DNA of 7,781 nt, taken from positions 1,641-9,421 of the forward strand of contig DMCG01000182.1 in assembly GCA_003445855.1 (NCBI GenBank), given 5' to 3'. Source of the DNA: Spartobacteria bacterium (GTDB taxonomy: Bacteria > Verrucomicrobiota > Verrucomicrobiia > Chthoniobacterales > UBA10450). Each line of letters starts with the position of its first letter. The stretch's first letter is position 1. Below, in pieces: positions 6,301 to 7,781 of the stretch. The notes under the pieces were generated by a model. The model was not told the DNA's origin. It saw only the letters and a list, made by a program, of their open reading frames with translations, and did not search any database. The position numbers and the translations under genes were made by a program.

Positions 6301-6380
6301 TATTTTTTCGCCGGCGCCGGCGATTGCGCGAATGTTGAAGCAGCGACAGCGAGCCAAAGAATAAGAATTTTCCAATGCAT
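6300..6380 (-). CDS. 26-residue secretory-peptide ORF, possibly the frameshifted N-terminus of the downstream gene
   Basis: ATG at 6380, stop TAA at 6302-6300. It encodes MHWKILILWLAVAASTFAQ followed by SPAPAKK: a basic start, a hydrophobic core and an ASTFA-Q site that looks like a signal peptidase I cleavage site, leaving only about 8 residues after cleavage. It has the strongest ribosome-binding site in the window, 7 nt upstream. Just before the stop is a run of six A (GCG AAA AAA TAA on the coding strand). One added A would join the peptide directly to IIVDLSVKALAS and the downstream helical protein. Two readings are possible: a real tiny secreted peptide or leader, or a signal peptide separated from its protein by a homopolymer indel, sequencing error or slippage. 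Confidence 0.55.
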   Translation of the reverse strand: MHWKILILWLAVAASTFAQSPAPAKK

Positions 6381-6387
6381 ATAAGAA

Positions 6388-6396
6388 CCTTCTCCT
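6388..6396 (-). promoter_or_regulatory. Strong ribosome-binding site AGGAGAAGG
   Basis: On the minus strand AGGAGAAGG lies 7 nt before the ATG at 6380. It is the only near-consensus Shine-Dalgarno site seen in the window and supports translation of the 26-codon signal-peptide ORF. Confidence 0.75.
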
Positions 6397-6400
6397 AAAT

Positions 6401-6432
6401 GGTAGGGACGGTCTCGGAGATCCGTCCCTACC
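6401..6432. repeat. Compact GTAG/CTAC palindrome (element D)
   Basis: GGTAGGGACGG (6401-6411) and CCGTCCCTACC (6422-6432) are exact complements, and the intervening TCTC-G-GAGA pairs too, with one bulged T. It is a single-hairpin relative of element A: read on the minus strand it shares GGTAGGGA, the TCTCCGA loop region and GTCC. It lies 20 nt upstream of the signal-peptide ORF, between divergent genes. Confidence 0.75.
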
Positions 6433-6437
6433 GTTCT

Positions 6438-6469
6438 TGTCATTTCGAGCCGAGTCGAGGATTCTCTTA
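6438..6469. repeat. GTCATTTCGAG-type repeat, short copy
   Basis: TTGTCATTTCGAGC followed by GTCGAGGATTCTCTTA: the same ends as the copy at 5728-5786 but without the inner CCCTGAG unit. It lies directly upstream of the amidohydrolase start and contributes its only purine-rich ribosome-binding candidate (GAGGA). Confidence 0.6.
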
Positions 6470-6473
6470 TCGT

Positions 6474-7781
6474 ATGAAACTTAGAACTGGGCTCGTTCTT
6501 ACATTGTCGATCCTTGCATTCGCCGCTCGGGCTGAAAAAATCTCGTTTGTTGATGGCACACTGATCAATCCCGCCACCTCTCAAGTTCTCGAAAACAGCG
6601 TGGTTGTTGTCGACGGCGATCGCGTTGCCGCTGTCGGCACGCGCAAAGAAATGGCCGTGCCCACTGGTTCGAAATGGATCGACTGCAAAGGCAAATTCAT
6701 TTTGCCAGGTTACATCGACACGCATGTTCACTTTTTCCAATCTGGTGGATTGTTTACGCGACCGGACGGTGTCGATCTTACAAAAATTCGGCCGTACGCG
6801 GAAGAGGTCGCGTTGATCAAAAAGAATCTGCCTGACACTTTCGCGCGTTACCTGCGCTGCGGCATTACATCGGTTGTCGATGTGGGCGGACCGTTTTGGA
6901 ATTTCGAGGTGCGCAAGATCGCGAACGCGACTGCGAAAGCGCCGCGCGTCGCCGTGGCCGGGCCGTTGATCTCGAGCGTGTCGCGACCGCAGCTCGATCT
7001 CGGCGATCCACCCATTGTTAAGATCGACAATCCCGAACAAGCGCGTGAGTTCGTGCGCAAACTCGCCGAACAAAAACCGGATCTGGTGAAGATCTGGTAC
7101 ATCGTGAACGACGAGCATCCGGTCGACAGCTTTCGCCCGATTGTGCGCGCGACGATTGAAGAAAGTCATGCGCGCAAAATACGCGTCGCCGTGCACGCGA
7201 CCGAGCTGGAGACGGCGCGCGCAGCGGTGGAAGAGGGCGCAGACGTGCTCGTGCACAGCGTCATCGACAAGGAAGTCGATGCCGCATTTGTAAAGCTGCT
7301 GCAAGATCGACATACAATCTTGTGTCCGACGCTCGTGGTTTTCGAGCGCTATGGCCGCACGTTCGCAAACAAGTTGAATCTCACGCCGGAAGAAAAAGCT
7401 TGGGGCAATCCAGAAGTGATCGCGACACTCGACGTGACGAAAATTCCACAGGATCAATTGCCCGAGCGCATCAAGACCGCGCTGGCCAATCCCGATGTAG
7501 CACTCGATCGAATCAAAAAGACATACGATGTCGCGCTGAAGAATCTAAAAACACTGGAAGATGCCGGCGTCACCATCGCGGCCGGCACCGACGCCGGAAA
7601 CATCGGCACCATTCACGGGCCGGCGCTCTTCCGGGAATTTCAGCTGATGAAGGAAGCCGGCCTCACGCCGATGCAAATTCTGCAGTGCGCAACCACCAAC
7701 GCCGCCAAACTTTTCGGCGGCGAGATCGGCAGGCATATCGGCAAGATCGACAAGAACAACTTCGCTGATCTCGTGATTCTG
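6474..7781 (+). CDS. Exported metal-dependent amidohydrolase (3' truncated by window)
   Basis: 436 codons without a stop up to the window end. Residues 1-20 or so form a Sec signal peptide (MKLRTG, hydrophobic core, cleavage probably after AARA). The amidohydrolase superfamily pattern is complete: N-terminal beta-sandwich with GTLINPAT and VVVDGDRVAAVG; GYIDTHVHF with the metal-binding HxH (H84, H86); K206 in PDLVKIWY, the likely carboxylated bridging lysine; H241 in VAVHATE; H261 in LVHSV; and D373 in AAGTDAG. GPALFREFQLMKEAGLTPMQILQCATTNAAKLFG and the start of the returning sandwich (NFADLVIL) follow. This resembles the imidazolonepropionase-like/Xaa-Pro dipeptidase-like group (Met-dependent hydrolase A type), which often acts on cyclic amides or dipeptides in the periplasm; the substrate cannot be read from sequence. 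GAGGA 12 nt before the ATG, contributed by a dispersed repeat, is a weak ribosome-binding candidate. The gene is rich in the AAGATCGACA motif. Confidence 0.92.
   Translation, partial: MKLRTGLVLTLSILAFAARAEKISFVDGTLINPATSQVLENSVVVVDGDRVAAVGTRKEMAVPTGSKWIDCKGKFILPGYIDTHVHFFQSGGLFTRPDGVDLTKIRPYAEEVALIKKNLPDTFARYLRCGITSVVDVGGPFWNFEVRKIANATAKAPRVAVAGPLISSVSRPQLDLGDPPIVKIDNPEQAREFVRKLAEQKPDLVKIWYIVNDEHPVDSFRPIVRATIEESHARKIRVAVHATELETARAAVEEGADVLVHSVIDKEVDAAFVKLLQDRHTILCPTLVVFERYGRTFANKLNLTPEEKAWGNPEVIATLDVTKIPQDQLPERIKTALANPDVALDRIKKTYDVALKNLKTLEDAGVTIAAGTDAGNIGTIHGPALFREFQLMKEAGLTPMQILQCATTNAAKLFGGEIGRHIGKIDKNNFADLVIL
6503..6514 (-). repeat. AGGATCGACAAT motif (11/12)
   Basis: Within the signal-peptide codons of the amidohydrolase gene, read as L-S-I-L. 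Differs from the consensus at the second A and shares the flanking GTAA with the copy at 12-23. Confidence 0.6.
6770..6779 (-). repeat. AAGATCGACA motif
   Basis: In the amidohydrolase gene, read as V-D-L. Confidence 0.8.
7020..7031 (+). repeat. AAGATCGACAAT motif, perfect 12-mer
   Basis: In the amidohydrolase gene, read as K-I-D-N. Confidence 0.85.
7303..7312 (+). repeat. AAGATCGACA motif
   Basis: In the amidohydrolase gene, read as Q-D-R-H-T, a different reading frame from the copies at 7020 and 7743. Confidence 0.8.
7743..7754 (+). repeat. AAGATCGACAAG motif (11/12)
   Basis: In the amidohydrolase gene near the window end, read as K-I-D-K. Confidence 0.8.

Noticed and set aside
6300..7457. 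385-codon open frame antisense to the amidohydrolase
   Set aside because: Most of it is a shadow of the well-supported amidohydrolase on the other strand; only its last 26 codons, with their own ATG and ribosome-binding site, look real.

Overview
The window reads as a typical chromosomal segment of a Gram-negative, moderately GC-rich bacterium, most likely a soil Verrucomicrobiota (Chthoniobacterales/Spartobacteria type). That assignment is an inference from the look of the RpoA and RplQ proteins, the general lack of strong Shine-Dalgarno sites and the style of the intergenic repeats. No marker search was possible.

Layout. (1) 24-1988, + strand: a LemA-family membrane protein, an exported TPM-domain protein with a membrane anchor and Gly/Ser-rich tail, and a short cytosolic TPM-domain protein. 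LemA and TPM proteins commonly occur together, and here they probably form one cell-envelope module. (2) 1989-2261: a repeat-rich leader. (3) 2262-3857, + strand: rpoA and rplQ (RNA polymerase alpha and ribosomal protein L17), without rpsM/rpsK/rpsD directly upstream. (4) 3937-4374, - strand: a YfcE-like metallophosphoesterase. (5) 4505-5722, + strand: a DEAD-box RNA helicase of RhlE type. (6) 5806-6380, - strand: a helical-bundle protein of unknown function, preceded by a 26-codon secretory-peptide ORF with the best ribosome-binding site in the window. (7) 6474 to the window end, + strand: an exported metal-dependent amidohydrolase, cut off at its 3' end.

Two layers of DNA-level structure lie on top of these genes. 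First, the 10-mer AAGATCGACA (extended consensus AAGATCGACAAT) occurs 12 times on the two strands, where about 0.01-0.02 copies would be expected by chance; five copies match the full 12-mer. It lies in coding and non-coding DNA and in different reading frames, encoding KID, VDL, LSI or RST, so selection or spread acts on the DNA and not the protein. It resembles a DNA-uptake, Chi or KOPS-type genome signal, or a target of a dedicated DNA-binding or modifying protein. Second, four intergenic regions carry GTAG/CTAC-bounded palindromes with 3-nt or short loops, matching the architecture of REP doublets (REPINs) mobilised by RAYT transposases. The two remaining intergenic regions carry other dispersed-type repeats. 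Essentially every gap between transcription units is therefore occupied by a repeat.
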